Both the position numbers and the translations under genes were made by a program. From NCBI RefSeq assembly GCF_029227915.1, contig NC_079878.1:35057501-35121500 (forward strand): DNA of 64,000 bases. Reading direction: 5' to 3'. The notes below the pieces were generated by a model. The model made no database searches. It was not told the DNA's origin and saw only the letters and a program-made list of their open reading frames with translations. Positions 24,274-37,251 of the stretch are shown here, one piece after another. The first letter of the stretch is position 1. Every line of letters starts with the position of its first letter. This DNA comes from Hydractinia symbiolongicarpus (taxonomy: Eukaryota; Cnidaria; Hydrozoa; Anthoathecata; Hydractiniidae).

Positions 24274-25110
24274 CCGTTGAAACTCAAACGGACTAACACC
24301 GTTAGAAAGTCAGTTAAATGTAGTATTTGAAACTGTCTCTATTTCTTCAGCGCGCCCTAACGGCTAGGATTGGTCCCACAGTAAAGAATCATTTATTTAT
24401 CTAAATATTTATATGAAGCACTACCACAGCGCCCAGTGTAATCGCTGAGTTCCGGCAATCACGTCAAATTAAGAAGAATGTTATTTCTTGGAGTCCAATT
24501 TTCTCATTTATCACATTTATCAGGTCACAGTCCAAAGTTAGTTCAATTAAGTCCCACAGTCAATCGTTTCATTGTTAAAAGCGATACAACCTAGTAATAT
24601 CAGAAAAACATCGCTAAATACATGTTGGTACGAATATGTGACCCAACCGTTGTAACTCAAACGGACTTACACCGTTAGAAAGTCAAGAAATGTAGTTTTT
24701 AAAACTGTCGCTAATTTTTCAGCGCTCGATAACGGCTAGGATAGGTTCCACAGTAAAAAATGACTTATTAATCTAAATTTTTAAATGAAGCGCTACCACA
24801 GCGCCCAGTGTAATCGCTGAGTTCCGGCAATTATGTCAAATTAAGAAGAATGTTATTTCTTAGAGTTCAATTTTCTCATATATCACATTTATCAGGTCAC
24901 AGTCCAAAGTTAGTTCAATAAGTCCCACAGTCAATCGTTTTACTGTTATAAGCGATGCAACCTAGTAATATCAAATAAATATCGCTAAATACATGTTGGT
25001 ACGAATATGTGACCCAACCGTTGAAATTCAAACGGACTGACACCGTTAGAAAGTCAGTGAAATGTAGTATTTGAAACTGTCTCTATTTCTTCAGCGCGCG
25101 CTAACGGCTA
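22378..25110. repeat. Nested trimer (1118 bp), about 2.4 copies, one more than in decamer copy 1
   Basis: Monomers 22378, 22750 and 23123, then 23496, 23868 and 24241, then 24614 and 24985. TAATTTTTCAGCGCTCG recurs at 22476, 23594 and 24712, exactly 1118 bp apart. Monomers 23123 and 24241 share ACTCAAACGGACTAACACC, but only 23123 has the CTACAACAGCG variant. The extra trimer leads directly into the next pentamer block. Confidence 0.92.
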
Positions 25111-28083
25111 GGATTGGTCCCACAGTAAAGAATGATTTATTTATCTAAATATTTAAATGAAGCCCTACCACATCGCCCAGTGTAATCGCTGAGTTCCGGT
25201 AATCACGTCAAATTAAGAAGAATGTTATTTCTTGGAGTCCAGTTTTCTCATATATCACATTTATCAGGTCACAGTCCAAAGTTAGTTCAATTAAGTCCCA
25301 CAGTCAATCGTTTCATTGTTAAAAGCGATGCAACCTAGTAATATCAGAAAAACATCGCTAAGTACATGTTGGTACGATTATGTGACCCAACAGTTGTAAC
25401 TCAAACGGACTTACACTGTTAGAAAGTCAAGAAATGTAGTTTTTAAAACTGTCGCTATTTCTTCAGCGCGCGATAACGGCTAGGATAGGTCCCACAGTAA
25501 AAAATGACTTAATAATCTAAATTTTAAAATGAAGCGCTACCACAGCGCCCAGTGTAATCGCTGAGTTCCGGCAATCATGTCAAATTAATAAGAATGTTAT
25601 TTCTTGGAGTCCAATTTTTCCATTTATCACATTTATCAAGTCACAGTCCAAAGTTAGTACAATTAAGTCCCACAGTCAATCGTTTCACTGTTATAAGCGA
25701 TGCAACCTAGTAATATCAAATAAATATCGCTAAATACATGTTGGTACGAATATGTGACCCAACCGTTGAAATTCAAACGGACTGACACCGTTAGAAAGTC
25801 AGTGAAATGTAGTATTTGAAACTGTCTCTATTTCTTTAGCGCGCGCTAACGGCTAGGATTGGTCCCACAGTAAAGAATGATTTACTTATCTAAATATTTA
25901 AATGAAGCGCTACCACAGCGCCCAGTGTAATCGCTGAGTTCCGGCAATCACGTCAAATTAAGAAGAAGGTTATTTCTTAGAGTCCAATTTTCTCATATAT
26001 CACATTTATCAGGTCACAGTCCAAAGTTAGTTCAATTAAGTCCCACAGTCAATCGTTTCATTGTTAAAAGCGATGCAACCTAGTAATATCAGAAAAACAT
26101 CGCTAAATACATGTTGGTACGAATATGTGACCCAACAGTTGTAACTCAAACGGACTTACACCGTTAGAAAGTCAAGAAATGTTGTTTTTAAAACTGTCGC
26201 TATTTTTTCAGCGCGCGATAACGGCTAGGATTGGTCCCACAGTAAAGAATCATTTATTTATCTAAATATTTATATGAAGCACTACCACAGCGCCCAGTGT
26301 AATCGCTGAGTTCCGGCAATCACGTCAAATTAAGAAGAATGTTATTTCTTGGAGTCCAATTTTCTCATTCATCACATTTATCAGGTCACAGTCCAAAGTT
26401 AGTTCAATTAAGTCCCACAGTCAATCGTTTCATTGTTAAATGCGATACAACCTATTAATATCAGAAAAACATCGCTAAATACATGTTGGTACGAATATGT
26501 GACCCAACCGTTGTAACTCAAACGGACTTACACCGTTAGAAAGTCAAGAAATGTAGTTTTTAAAATTGTCGCTAATTTTTCAGCGCTCGATAACGGCTAG
26601 GATAGGTTCCACAGTAAAAAATGACTTATTAATCTAAATTTTTAAATGAAGCGCTACCACAGCGCATAGTGTAATCGCTGAGTTCCGGCAATTATGTCAA
26701 ATTAAGAAGAATGTTATTTCTTAGAGTTCAATTTTCTCATATATCACATTTATCAGGTCACAGTCCAAAGTTAGTTCAATTAAGTCCCACAGTCAATCGT
26801 TTTACTGTTATAAGCGATGCAACCTAGTAATATCAAATAAATATCGCTAAATACATGTTGGTACGAATATGTGACCCAACCGTTGAAATTCAAACGGACT
26901 GACACCGTTAGAAAGTCAGTGAAATGTAGTATTTGAAACTGTCTCTATTTCTTCAGCGCGCGCTAACGGCTAGGATTGGTCCCACAGTAAAGAATGATTT
27001 ATTTATCTAAATATTTAAATGAAGCGCTACCACAGCGCCCAGTGTAATCGCTGAGTTCCGGTAATCACGTCAAATTAAGAAGAATGTTATTTCTTGGAGT
27101 CCAGTTTTCTCATATATCACATTTATCAGGTCACAGTCCAAAGTTAGTTCAATTAAGTCCCACAGTCAATCGTTTCATTGTTAAAAGCGATGCAACCTAG
27201 TAATATCAGAAAAACATCGCTAAGTACATGTTGGTACGATTATGTGACCCAACAGTTGTAACTCAAACGGACTTACACCGTTAGAAAGTCAAGAAATGTA
27301 GTTTTTAAAACTGTCGCTATTTCTTCAGCGCGCGATAACGGCTAGGATAGGTCCCACAGTAAAAAATGACTTAATAATCTAAATTTTAAAATGAAGCGCT
27401 ACCACAGCGCCCAGTGTAATCGCTGAGTTCCGGCAATCATGTCAAATTAATAAGAATGTTATTTCTTGGAGTCCAATTTTTCCATTTATCACATTTATCA
27501 GGTCACAGTCCAAAGTTAGTACAATTAAGTCCCACAGTCAATCGTTTCACTGTTATAAGCGATGCAACCTAGTAATATCAAATAAATATCGCTAAATACA
27601 TGTTGGTACGAATATGTGACCCAACCGTTGAAATTCAAACGGACTGACACCGTTAGAAAGTCAGTGAAATGTAGTATTTGAAACTGTCTCTATTTCTTCA
27701 GCGCGCGCTAACGGCTAGGATTGGTCCCACAGTAAAGAATGATTTACTTATCTAAATATTTAAATGAAGCGCTACAACAGCGCCCAGTGCAATCGCTGAG
27801 TTCCGGCAATCACGTCAAATTAAGAAGAATGTTATTTCTTAGAGTCCAATTTTCTCATATATCACATTTATCAGGTCACAGTCCAAAGTTAGTTCAATTA
27901 AGTCCCACAGTCAATCGTTTCATTGTTAAAAGCGATGCAACCTAGTAATATCAGAAAAACATCGCTAAATACATGTTGGTACGAATTTGTGACCCAACCA
28001 TTGTAACTCAAACGGACTTACACCGTTAGAAAGTCAAGAAATGTAGTTTTTAAAACTGTCGCTAATTCTTCAGCGCGCGATAA
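24361..28083. repeat. Pentameric HOR, 1861-bp period, two copies
   Basis: Monomers 24614, 24985, 25358, 25730 and 26103 pair with 26475, 26847, 27220, 27592 and 27965 at 1861-1862 bp. Marks: TAGAGTTCAATTTTC (24861/26722), CCAGTTTTCTCATATATC (about 25240/27102), GTACGATTATGTGACCC (about 25372/27234). The join is in monomer 26103, a hybrid whose left part is like 25358 and whose right part (AATCATTTATTTATC, GAAGCACTACC) is like 24241. The only ATG-initiated ORF of note in the window (27739-27945) is inside this block and is a chance opening. Confidence 0.92.
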
Positions 28084-31000
28084 CGGCTAGGATAGGTCCA
28101 ACAGTAAAAAATGACTTATTAATCTAAATTTTTAAATGAAGCGCTACCACAGCGCCCAGTGTAATCGCTGAGTTCCCGCAATTATGTCAAATTAATAAGA
28201 ATGTTATTTCTTAGAGTCCAATTTTCCCATTTATCACATTTATCAGGTCACAGTCCAAAGTTGGTTCAATTAAGTCCCACAGTCAATCGTTTCACTGTTA
28301 AAAGCGATACAACCTAGTAATATCAGAAAAACATCGCTAAATACATGTTGGTACGAATATGTGACCCAACCGTTGTAACTTAAACGGACTTACACCGTTA
28401 GAAAGTCAAGAAATGTAGTTTTTAAAACTGTCGCTAATTCTTCAGCGCGCGATAACGGCTAGGATAGGTCCAACAGTAAAAAATGTCTTATTAATCTACA
28501 ATTTTAATGAAGCACTACCACAGCGCCCAGTGTAATCGCTGAGTTTCCGCAATTATGTCAAATTAATAAGAATGTTATTTCTTGGAGTCCAATTTTCCCA
28601 TTTATCACATTTATCAGGTCACAGTCCAAAGTTAGTACAATTAAGTCCCACAGTCAATCGTTTCACTGTTATAAGCGATGCATCCTAGTAATATCAAATA
28701 AATGTCGCTAAATACATGTTGGTACGAATATGTGACCCAACCGTTGTAACTCATACGGACTGACACCGTTAGAAAGTCAATGAAATGTAGTTTTTGAAAC
28801 TGTCGCTATTTCTTCAGCGCGCGATAACGGCTAGGATAGGTCCCACAGTAAAAAATGAGTTAACAATCTAAATTTTTAAATGAAGCGCTACCACAGCGCC
28901 CAGTGTAATCGCTGAGTTCCGGCAATCACGTCAAATTAAGAAGAATGTTATTTCTTGGAGTCCAATTTTCTCATATATCACATTTATTAGGTCTTCAGTC
29001 AAAAGTTAGTTCAATTAAGTCCCACAGTCAATCGTTTCATTGTTAAAAGCGATGCAACCTAGTAATATCAGAAAAACATCGCTAAATACATGTTGGTACG
29101 AATATGTGACCCAACCGTTGTAACTCAAACGGACTTACACCGTTAGAAAATCAAGAAATGCAGTTTTCAAAACTGTCGCTGTTTCTTCAGCGCGCGATAA
29201 CGGCTAGGATAGGTCCCACAGTAAAAAATGACTTACTAATCTAAATTTTTAAATGAAGCGCTACCACAGCGCTCAGTGTAATCCCTGAGTTCCGGCAATC
29301 ATGTCAAATTAATAAGGATGTTATTTCTTGGAGTCCAATTTTCCCATTTATCACATTTATCAGGTCACTGTCCAAAGTTAGTTCAATTAAGTCCCACAGT
29401 CAATCGTTTCACTGTTAAAAGCGATGCAACCTAGTAATATCAAATAAATATCACTAAATACATGTTGGTACGAATATGTGAGCCAACCGTTGTAACTCAA
29501 ACGGACTTACACCGTTAGAAAGTCAAGAAATGTAGTTTTTAAAACTGTCGCTATTTCTTCAGCGCGCGATAACGGCTAGGATAGGTCCCACAGTAAAAAA
29601 TGACTTAATAATCAAAATTTTTAAATGAAGCGCTACCACAGCGCCCAGTGTAATCGCTGAGTTCCGGCAATCATGTCAAATTAACAAGAATGTTATTTCT
29701 TGGAGTCCAATTTTTCCATTTATCACACTTATCAGGTCACAATTAAGTCCCACAGTCAATCGTTTCACTGTTATAAGCGATGCAACCTAGTAATATCAAA
29801 TAAATATCGCTTAATACATGTTGGTACGAATATGTGACCCAACCGTTGAAATTCAAACGGACTGACACCGTTAGAAAGTCAGTGAAATGTAGTATTTGAA
29901 ACTGTCTCTATTTCTTCAGCGCGCGCTAACGGCTAGGATTGGTCCAACAGTAAAGAATGATTTATTTATCTAAATATTTAAATGAAGCGCTACCACAGCG
30001 CCCAGTGTAATCGCTGAGTTCCGGCAATCATGTCAAATTAATAAGAATGTTATTTCTTGGAGTCCAATTTTCCCATTTATCACATTTATCAGGTCACAGT
30101 CCAAAGTTGGTTCAATTAAGTCCCACAGTCAATCGTTTCACTGTTAAAAGCGATACAACCTAGTAATATCAGAAAAACATCGCTAAATACATGTTGGTAC
30201 GATTATGTGACCCAACCGTTGTAACTTAAACGGACTTACACCGTTAGAAAGTCAAGAAATGTAGTTTTTAAAACTGTCGCTAATTCTTCAGCGCGCGATA
30301 ACGGCTAGGATAGGTCCAACAGTAAAAAATGTCTTATTAATCTACAATTTTATTGAAGCACTACCACAGCGTCCAGTGTAATCGCTGAGTTCCCGCAATT
30401 ATGTCAAATTAATAAGAATGTTATTTCTTGGAGTCCAATTTTCCCATTTATCACATTTATCAGGTCACAGTCCAAAGTTAGTACAATTAAGTCCCACAGT
30501 CAATCGTTTCACTGTTATAAGCGATGCAACCTAGTAATATCAAATAAATATCGCTAAATACATGTTGGTACGAATATGTGACCCAACCGTTGTAACACAT
30601 ACGGACTGACACCGTTAGAAAGTCAATGAAATGTAGTTTTTGAAACTGTCGCTATTTCTTCAGCGCGCGATAACGGCTAGGATAGGTCCCACAGTAAAAA
30701 ATGACTTAACAATCTAAATTTTTAAATGAAGCGCTACCACAGCGCCCAGTGTAATCGCTGAGTTCCCGCAATCACGTCAAATTAAGAAGAATGTTATTTC
30801 TTGGAGTCCAATTTTCTCATATATCACATTTATTAGGTCTTCAGTCAAAAGTTAGTTCAATTAAGTCCCACAGTCAATCGTTTCATTGTTAAAAGCGATG
30901 CAACCTAGTAATATCAGAAAAACATCGCTAAATACATGTTGGTACGAATATGTGACCCAACCGTTGTAACTCAAACGGACTTACACTGTTAGAAAGTCAA

Positions 31001-31335
31001 GAAATGTAGTTTTTAAAACTGTCGCTGTTTCTTCAGCGCGCGATAACGGCTAGGATAGGTCCCACAGTAAAAAATGACTTACTAATCTAAATTTTTAAAT
31101 GAAGCGCTACCACAGCGCTCAGTGTAATCGCTGAGTTCCGGCAATCATGTCAAATTAATAAGGATGTTATTTCTTGGAGTCCAATTTTCCCATTTATCAC
31201 ATTTATCAGGTCACTGTCCAAAGTTAGTTCAATTAAGTCCCACAGTCAATCGTTTCACTGTTAAAAGCGATGCAACCTAGTAATATCAAATAAATATCGC
31301 TAAATACATGTTGGTACGAATATGTGAGCCAACCG
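28084..31335. repeat. Pentameric HOR, 1846-bp period, two copies
   Basis: Monomers 28337, 28708, 29082 and 29454 pair with 30183, 30554, 30928 and 31300 at 1846 bp. Marks: AAAATGTCTTATTAATC (about 28481/30327), TATTAGGTCTTCAGTC (about 28985/30831), AATAAGGATG (about 29312/31158) and GTGAGCCAACCG. The period is about 16 bp short of five monomers because monomer 29454 carries a 16-bp deletion at 29740/29741. Match limits are about 28180-29490 and 30020-31335. Confidence 0.88.
29736..29746. other. 16-bp deletion junction (first of three)
   Basis: GGTCAC is followed directly by AATTAAG where related monomers have 16 more bases (CAGTCCAAAGTTAGTA present or absent, ambiguous by the short ACA repeats at the edges). 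It makes the monomer 29454-29809 only 356 bp long. The same junction occurs near 31962 and 34938. Confidence 0.88.
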
Positions 31336-31956
31336 TTGAAATTCAAACGGACTGATACCGTTAGAAAGTCAATGAAATGTACTTTTTGAAACTGTCGCTA
31401 TTTCTTCAGCGCGCGATAACGGATAGGATTTGTCGCACAGTAAAGAATGACTTTTTTTATCTTAATTTTTAAATGATGCGCTACCACAGCGCCGAGTGTA
31501 ATCGCTGAGTTCCGGCAATCACGTCAAATTAAGAAGAATGTTATTTCTTGTAGTCCAATTGTCTCATTTATCACATTAATCAGGTCTCAGTCCAAATTTA
31601 GTTTAATTAAGTCCCACAGTCAATCGTTTTATTGTTAAAAGCGATGCAACCTAGTGATATCAAAAAAAAATGTCGCTAAATACATGTTGGTACGAATATG
31701 TGACCCAACCGTTGTAACTCAAACGGACTTACACCGTTAGAAAGTCAAGAAATGTAGTTTTTAAAACTGTCGCTATCTCTTCAGCGCGCGATAACGGCTA
31801 GGATAGGTCCCACAGTAAAAAATGACTTAATAATCAAAATTTTTAAATGAAGCGCTACCACAGCGCCCAGTGTAATCGCTGAGTTCCGGCAATCATGTCA
31901 AATTAACAAGAATGTTATTTCTTGGAGTCCAATTTTCCCATTTATCACACTTATCA

Positions 31957-31968
31957 GGTCACAATTAA
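31957..31968. other. 16-bp deletion junction (second of three)
   Basis: Same junction (GGTCACAATTAAG) in monomer 31676-32031, again 356 bp. It sits in octamer copy 1; its counterpart in copy 2 is near 34938. Confidence 0.88.
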
Positions 31969-34931
31969 GTCCCACAGTCAATCGTTTCACTGTTATAAGC
32001 GATGCAACCTAGTAATATCAAATAAATATGGCTAAATACATGTTGGTACGAATATGTGACCCAACCGTTGAAATTCAAACGGACTGACACCGTTAGAAAG
32101 TCAGTGAAATGTAGTATTTGAAACTGTCGCTATTTCTTCAGCGCGCGCTAACGGCTAGGATTGGTCCAACAGTAAAGAATGATTTATTTATCTAAAAATT
32201 TAAATGAAGCGCTACCACAGCGCCCAGTGTAATCGCTGAGTTCCGGCAACCACGTCAAATTAAAAAGAATGTTTTTTCTTGGAGTCCAATTTTCTCATAT
32301 ATCACAATTATCAGGTCTTCAGTCCAGAGTTAGTTCAATTAAGTCCCACAGTCAATCGTTTCATTGTTAAAAGCGATGCAACCTAGTAATAGCAGAAAAA
32401 CATCGCTAAATACATGTTGGTACGAATATGTGACCCAACCGTTGAAATTCAAAAGGACTGATACCGTTAGAAAGTCAATGAAATGTACTTTTTGAAACTG
32501 TCGCTATTTCTTCAGCGCGCGATAACGGATAGGATTTGTCGCACAGTAAAGAATGACTTTTTTTATCTTAATTTTTAAATGAAGCGCTACCACAGCGCCG
32601 AGTGTAATCGCTGAGTTCCGGCAATCACGTCAAATTAAGAAGAATGTTATTTCTTGTAGTCCAATTGTCTCATTTATCACATTAATCAGGTCTCAGTCCA
32701 AATTTAGTTTAATTAAGTCCCACAGTCAATCGTTTTATTGTTAAAAGCGACGCAACCTAAAGATATCAAAAAAAAATGTCGCTAAATACATGTTGGTACG
32801 AATATGTGACCCAACCGTTGTAACTCAAACGGACTTACACCGTTAGAAAGTCAAGAAATGTAGTTTTTAAAACTGTCGCTAATTCTTCAGCGCGCGATAA
32901 CGGCTAGGATAGGTTCCACAGTAAAAAATGACTTAATAATCTAAATTTTTAAATGAAGCGCTACCACAGCGCCCAGTGTAATCGCTGAGTTCCGGCAATC
33001 ATGTCAAATTAACAAGAATGTTATTTCTTGGAGTCCAATTTTCCCATTTATCACACTTATCAGGTCACAGTCCAAAGTTAGTACAATTAAGTCCCACAGT
33101 CAATCGTTTCACTGTTATAAGCGATGCAACCTAGTAATATCAAATAAATATCGCTAAATACATGTTGGTACGAATATGTGACCCAACCGTTGAAATTCAA
33201 ACGGACTGACACCGTTAGAAAGTCAGTGAAATGTACTTTTTGAAACTGTCGCTATTTCTTTAGCGCGCGATAACGGATAGGATTTTTCGCACAGTAAAGA
33301 ATGACTTTTTTTATCTTAATTTTTAAATGATGCGCTACCACAGCGCCGAGTGTAATCGCTGAGTTCCGGCAATCACGTCAAATTAAGAAGAATGTTATTT
33401 CTTGTAGTCCAATTGTCTCATTTATCACATTAATCAGGTCTCAGTCCAAATTTAGTTTAATTAAGTCCCACAGTCAATCGTTTTATTGTTAAAAGCGATG
33501 CAACCTAGTGATATCAAAAAAAAATGTCGCTAAATACATGTTGGTACGAATATGTGACCCAACCGTTGTAACTCAAACGGACTTACACCGTTAGAAAGGC
33601 AAGAAATGTAGTTTTTAAAACTGTCGCTATTTCTTCAGCGCGCGATAACGGCTAGGATAGGTCTCACAGTAAAAAATGACTTAATAATCAAAATTTTTAA
33701 ATGAAGCGCTACCACAGCGCCCAGTGTAATCGCTGAGTTCCGGCAATCATGTCAAATTAACAAGAATGTTATTTCTTGGAGTCCAATTTTCCCATTTATC
33801 ACACTTATCAGGTCACAGTCCAAAGTTAGTACAATTAAGTCCCACAGTCAATCGTTTCACTGTTATAAGCGATGCAACCTAGTAATATCAAATAAATATC
33901 GCTAAATACATGTTGGTACGAATATGTGACCCAACCGTTGAAATTCAAACGGACTGACACCGTTAGAAAGTCAGTGAAATGTAGTATTTGAAACTGTCTC
34001 TATTTCTTCAGCGCGCGCTAACGGCTAGGATTGGTCCAACAGTAAAGAATGATTTATTTATCTAAATATTTAAATGAAGCGCTACCACAGCGCCCAGTGT
34101 AATCGCTGAGTTCCGGCAACCACGTCAAATTAAGAAGAATGTTTTTTCTTGGAGTCCAATTTTCTCATATATCACAATTATCAGGTCTTCAGTCCAGAGT
34201 TAGTTCAATTAAGTCCCACAGTCAATCGTTTCACTGTTAAAAGCGATGCAACCTAGTAATATCAAATAAGTATCGCTAAATACATGTTGGTACGAATATG
34301 TGAGCCAACCGTTGAAATTCAAACGGACTGATACCGTTAGAAAGTCAATGAAATGTACTTTTTGAAACTGTCGCTATTTCTTCAGCGCGCGATAACGGAT
34401 AGGATTTGTCGCACAGTAAAGAATGACTTTTTTTATCTTAATTTTTAAATGATGCGCTACCACAGCACCGAGTGTAATCGCTGAGTTCCGGCAATCACGT
34501 CAAATTAAGAAGAATGTTATTTCTTGTAGTCCAATTGTCTCATTTATCACATTAATCAGGTCTCAGTCCAAATTTAGTTTAATTAAGTCCCACAGTCAAT
34601 CGTTTTATTGTTAAAAGCGATGCAACCTAGTGATATCAAAAAAAATGTCGCTAAATACATGTTGGTACGAATATGTGACCCAACCGTTGTAACTCAAACG
34701 GACTTACACCGTTAGAAAGTCAAGAAATGTAGTTTTTAAAACTGTCGCTATCTCTTCAGCGCGCGATAACGGCTAGGATAGGTCCCACAGTAAAAAATGA
34801 CTTAATAATCAAAATTTTTAAATGAAGCGCTACCACAGCGCCCAGTGTAATCGCTGAGTTCCGGCAATCATGTCAAATTAACAAGAATGTTATTTCTTGG
34901 AGTCCAATTTTCCCATTTATCACACTTATCA

Positions 34932-34943
34932 GGTCTCAATTAA
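34932..34943. other. 16-bp deletion junction (third of three)
   Basis: Same deletion with one substitution (GGTCTCAATTAAG) in monomer 34651-35006, 356 bp. The substitution postdates the octamer duplication. Confidence 0.86.
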
Positions 34944-35742
34944 GTCCCACAGTCAATCGTTTCACTGTTATAAGCGATGCAACCTAGTAATATCAAATAA
35001 ATATCGCTAAATACATGTTGGTACGAATATGTGACCCAACCGTTGAAATTCAAACGGACTGACACCGTTAGAAAGTCAGTGAAATGTAGTATTTGAAACT
35101 GTCGCTATTTCTTCAGCGCGCGCTAACGGCTAGGATTGGTCCAACAGTAAAGAATGATTTATTTATCTAAATATTTAAATGAAGCGCTACCACAGCGCCC
35201 AGTGTAATCGCTGAGTTCCGGCAACCACGTCAAATTAAGAAGAATGTTTTTTCTTGGAGTCCAATTTTCTCATATATCACAATTATCAGGTCTTCAGTCC
35301 AGAGTTAGTTCAATTAAGTCCCACAGTCAATCGTTTCATTGTTAAAAGCGATGCAACCTAGTAATAGCAGAAAAACATCGCTAAATACATGTTGGTACGA
35401 ATATGTGACCCAACCGTTGAAATTCAAAAGGACTGATACCGTTAGAAAGTCAATGAAATGTACTTTTTGAAACTGTCGCTATTTCTTCAGCGCGCGATAA
35501 CGGATAGGATTTGTCGCACAGTAAAGAATGACTTTTTTTATCTTAATTTTTAAATGAAGCGCTACCACAGCGCCGAGTGTAATCGCTGAGTTCCGGCAAT
35601 CACGTCAAATTAAGAAGAATGTTATTTCTTGTAGTCCAATTGTCTCATTTATCACATTAATCAGGTCTCAGTCCAAATTTAGTTTAATTAAGTCCCACAG
35701 TCAATCGTTTTATTGTTAAAAGCGACGCAACCTAAAGATATC

Positions 35743-35752
35743 AAAAAAAAAA
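35743..35752. repeat. Variable A run at monomer end (10 A)
   Basis: One monomer subtype ends GATATC, then a run of A, then TGTCGC or TATCGC. The run is 8-10 in the octamer region: 9 near 31672, 8 near 34638, 10 here and 10 at 37614-37623. This accounts for most of the 376-377-bp monomers. Unlike the other differences it varies between otherwise matching octamer copies, as expected of slippage. Confidence 0.85.
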
Positions 35753-37251
35753 TGTCGCTAAATACATGTTGGTACGAATATGTGACCCAACCGTTGTAAC
35801 TCAAACGGACTTACACCGTTAGAAAGTCAAGAAATGTAGTTTTTAAAACTGTCGCTAATTCTTCAGCGCGCGATAACGGCTAGGATAGGTTCCACAGTAA
35901 AAAATGACTTAATAATCTAAATTTTTAAATGAAGCGCTACCACAGCGCCCAGTGTAATCGCTGAGTTCCGGCAATCATGTCAAATTAACAAGAATGTTAT
36001 TTCTTGGAGTCCAATTTTCCCATTTATCACACTTATCAGGTCACAGTCCAAAGTTAGTACAATTAAGTCCCACAGTCAATCGTTTCACTGTTATAAGCGA
36101 TGCAACATAGTAATATCAAATAAATATCGCTAAATACATGTTGGTACGAATATGTGACCCAACCGTTGAAATTCAAACGGACTGACACCGTTAGAAAGTC
36201 AGTGAAATGTACTTTTTGAAACTGTCGCTATTTCTTTAGCGCGCGATAACGGATAGGATTTTTCGCACAGTAAAGAATGACTTTTTTTATCTTAATTTTT
36301 AAATGATGCGCTACCACAGCGCCGAGTGTAATCGCTGAGTTCCGGCAATCACGTCAAATTAAGAAGAATGTTATTTCTTGTAGTCCAATTGTCTCATTTA
36401 TCACATTAATCAGGTCTCAGTCCAAATTTAGTTTAATTAAGTCCCACAGTCAATCGTTTTATTGTTAAAAGCGATGCAACCTAGTGATATCAAAAAAAAA
36501 TGTCGCTAAATACATGTTGGTACGAATATGTGACCCAACCGTTGTAACTCAAACGGACTTACACCGTTAGAAAGTCAAGAAATGTAGTTTTTAAAACTGT
36601 CGCTATTTCTTCAGCGCGCGATAACGGCTAGGATAGGTCCCACAGTAAAAAATGACTTAATAATCAAAATTTTTAAATGAAGCGCTACCACAGCGCCCAG
36701 TGTAATCGCTGAGTTCCGGCAATCATGTCAAATTAACAAGAATGTTATTTCTTGGAGTCCAATTTTCCCATTTATCACACTTATCAGGTCACAGTCCAAA
36801 GTTAGTACAATTAAGTCCCACAGTCAATCGTTTCACTGTTATAAGCGATGCAACCTAGTAATATCAAATAAATATCGCTAAATACATGTTGGTACGAATA
36901 TGTGACCCAACCGTTGAAATTCAAACGGACTGACACCGTTAGAAAGTCAGTGAAATGTAGTATTTGAAACTGTCTCTATTTCTTCAGCGCGCGCTAACGG
37001 CTAGGATTGGTCCAACAGTAAAGAATGATTTATTTATCTAAATATTTAAATGAAGCGCTACCACAGCGCCCAGTGTAATCGCTGAGTTCCGGCAACCACG
37101 TCAAATTAAGAAGAATGTTTTTTCTTGGAGTCCAATTTTCTCATATATCACAATTATCAGGTCTTCAGTCCAGAGTTAGTTCAATTAAGTCCCACAGTCA
37201 ATCGTTTCATTGTTAAAAGCGATGCAACCTAGTAATAGCAGAAAAACATCG

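Larger units (their letters stand above)
31212..37200. repeat. Octameric HOR, 2976-bp period, two copies
   Basis: Monomers 31300, 31676, 32032, 32406, 32782, 33154, 33530 and 33902 pair with 34276, 34651, 35007, 35381, 35758, 36130, 36506 and 36878 at 2975-2976 bp. Diagnostic marks keep this spacing: TTGTCGCACAG (31430/34406 and 32536/35511), TTTTTCGCACAG (about 33283/36259), the 16-bp deletion (31962/34938) and AATAGCAGAAAAAC (about 32389/35364). Long A runs (8-10) close several of these monomers. At about 37.15-37.25 kb the pattern leaves the octamer order. Confidence 0.93.

Noticed and set aside
27739-27945. 68-residue ATG-started open frame
   Set aside because: It is open because of a single change in the usual GTGTAATCG (a TAA stop) to GTGCAATCG near 27789. 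The matching frame in the sister HOR copy near 25877 is closed. No domain or neighbouring gene signals.
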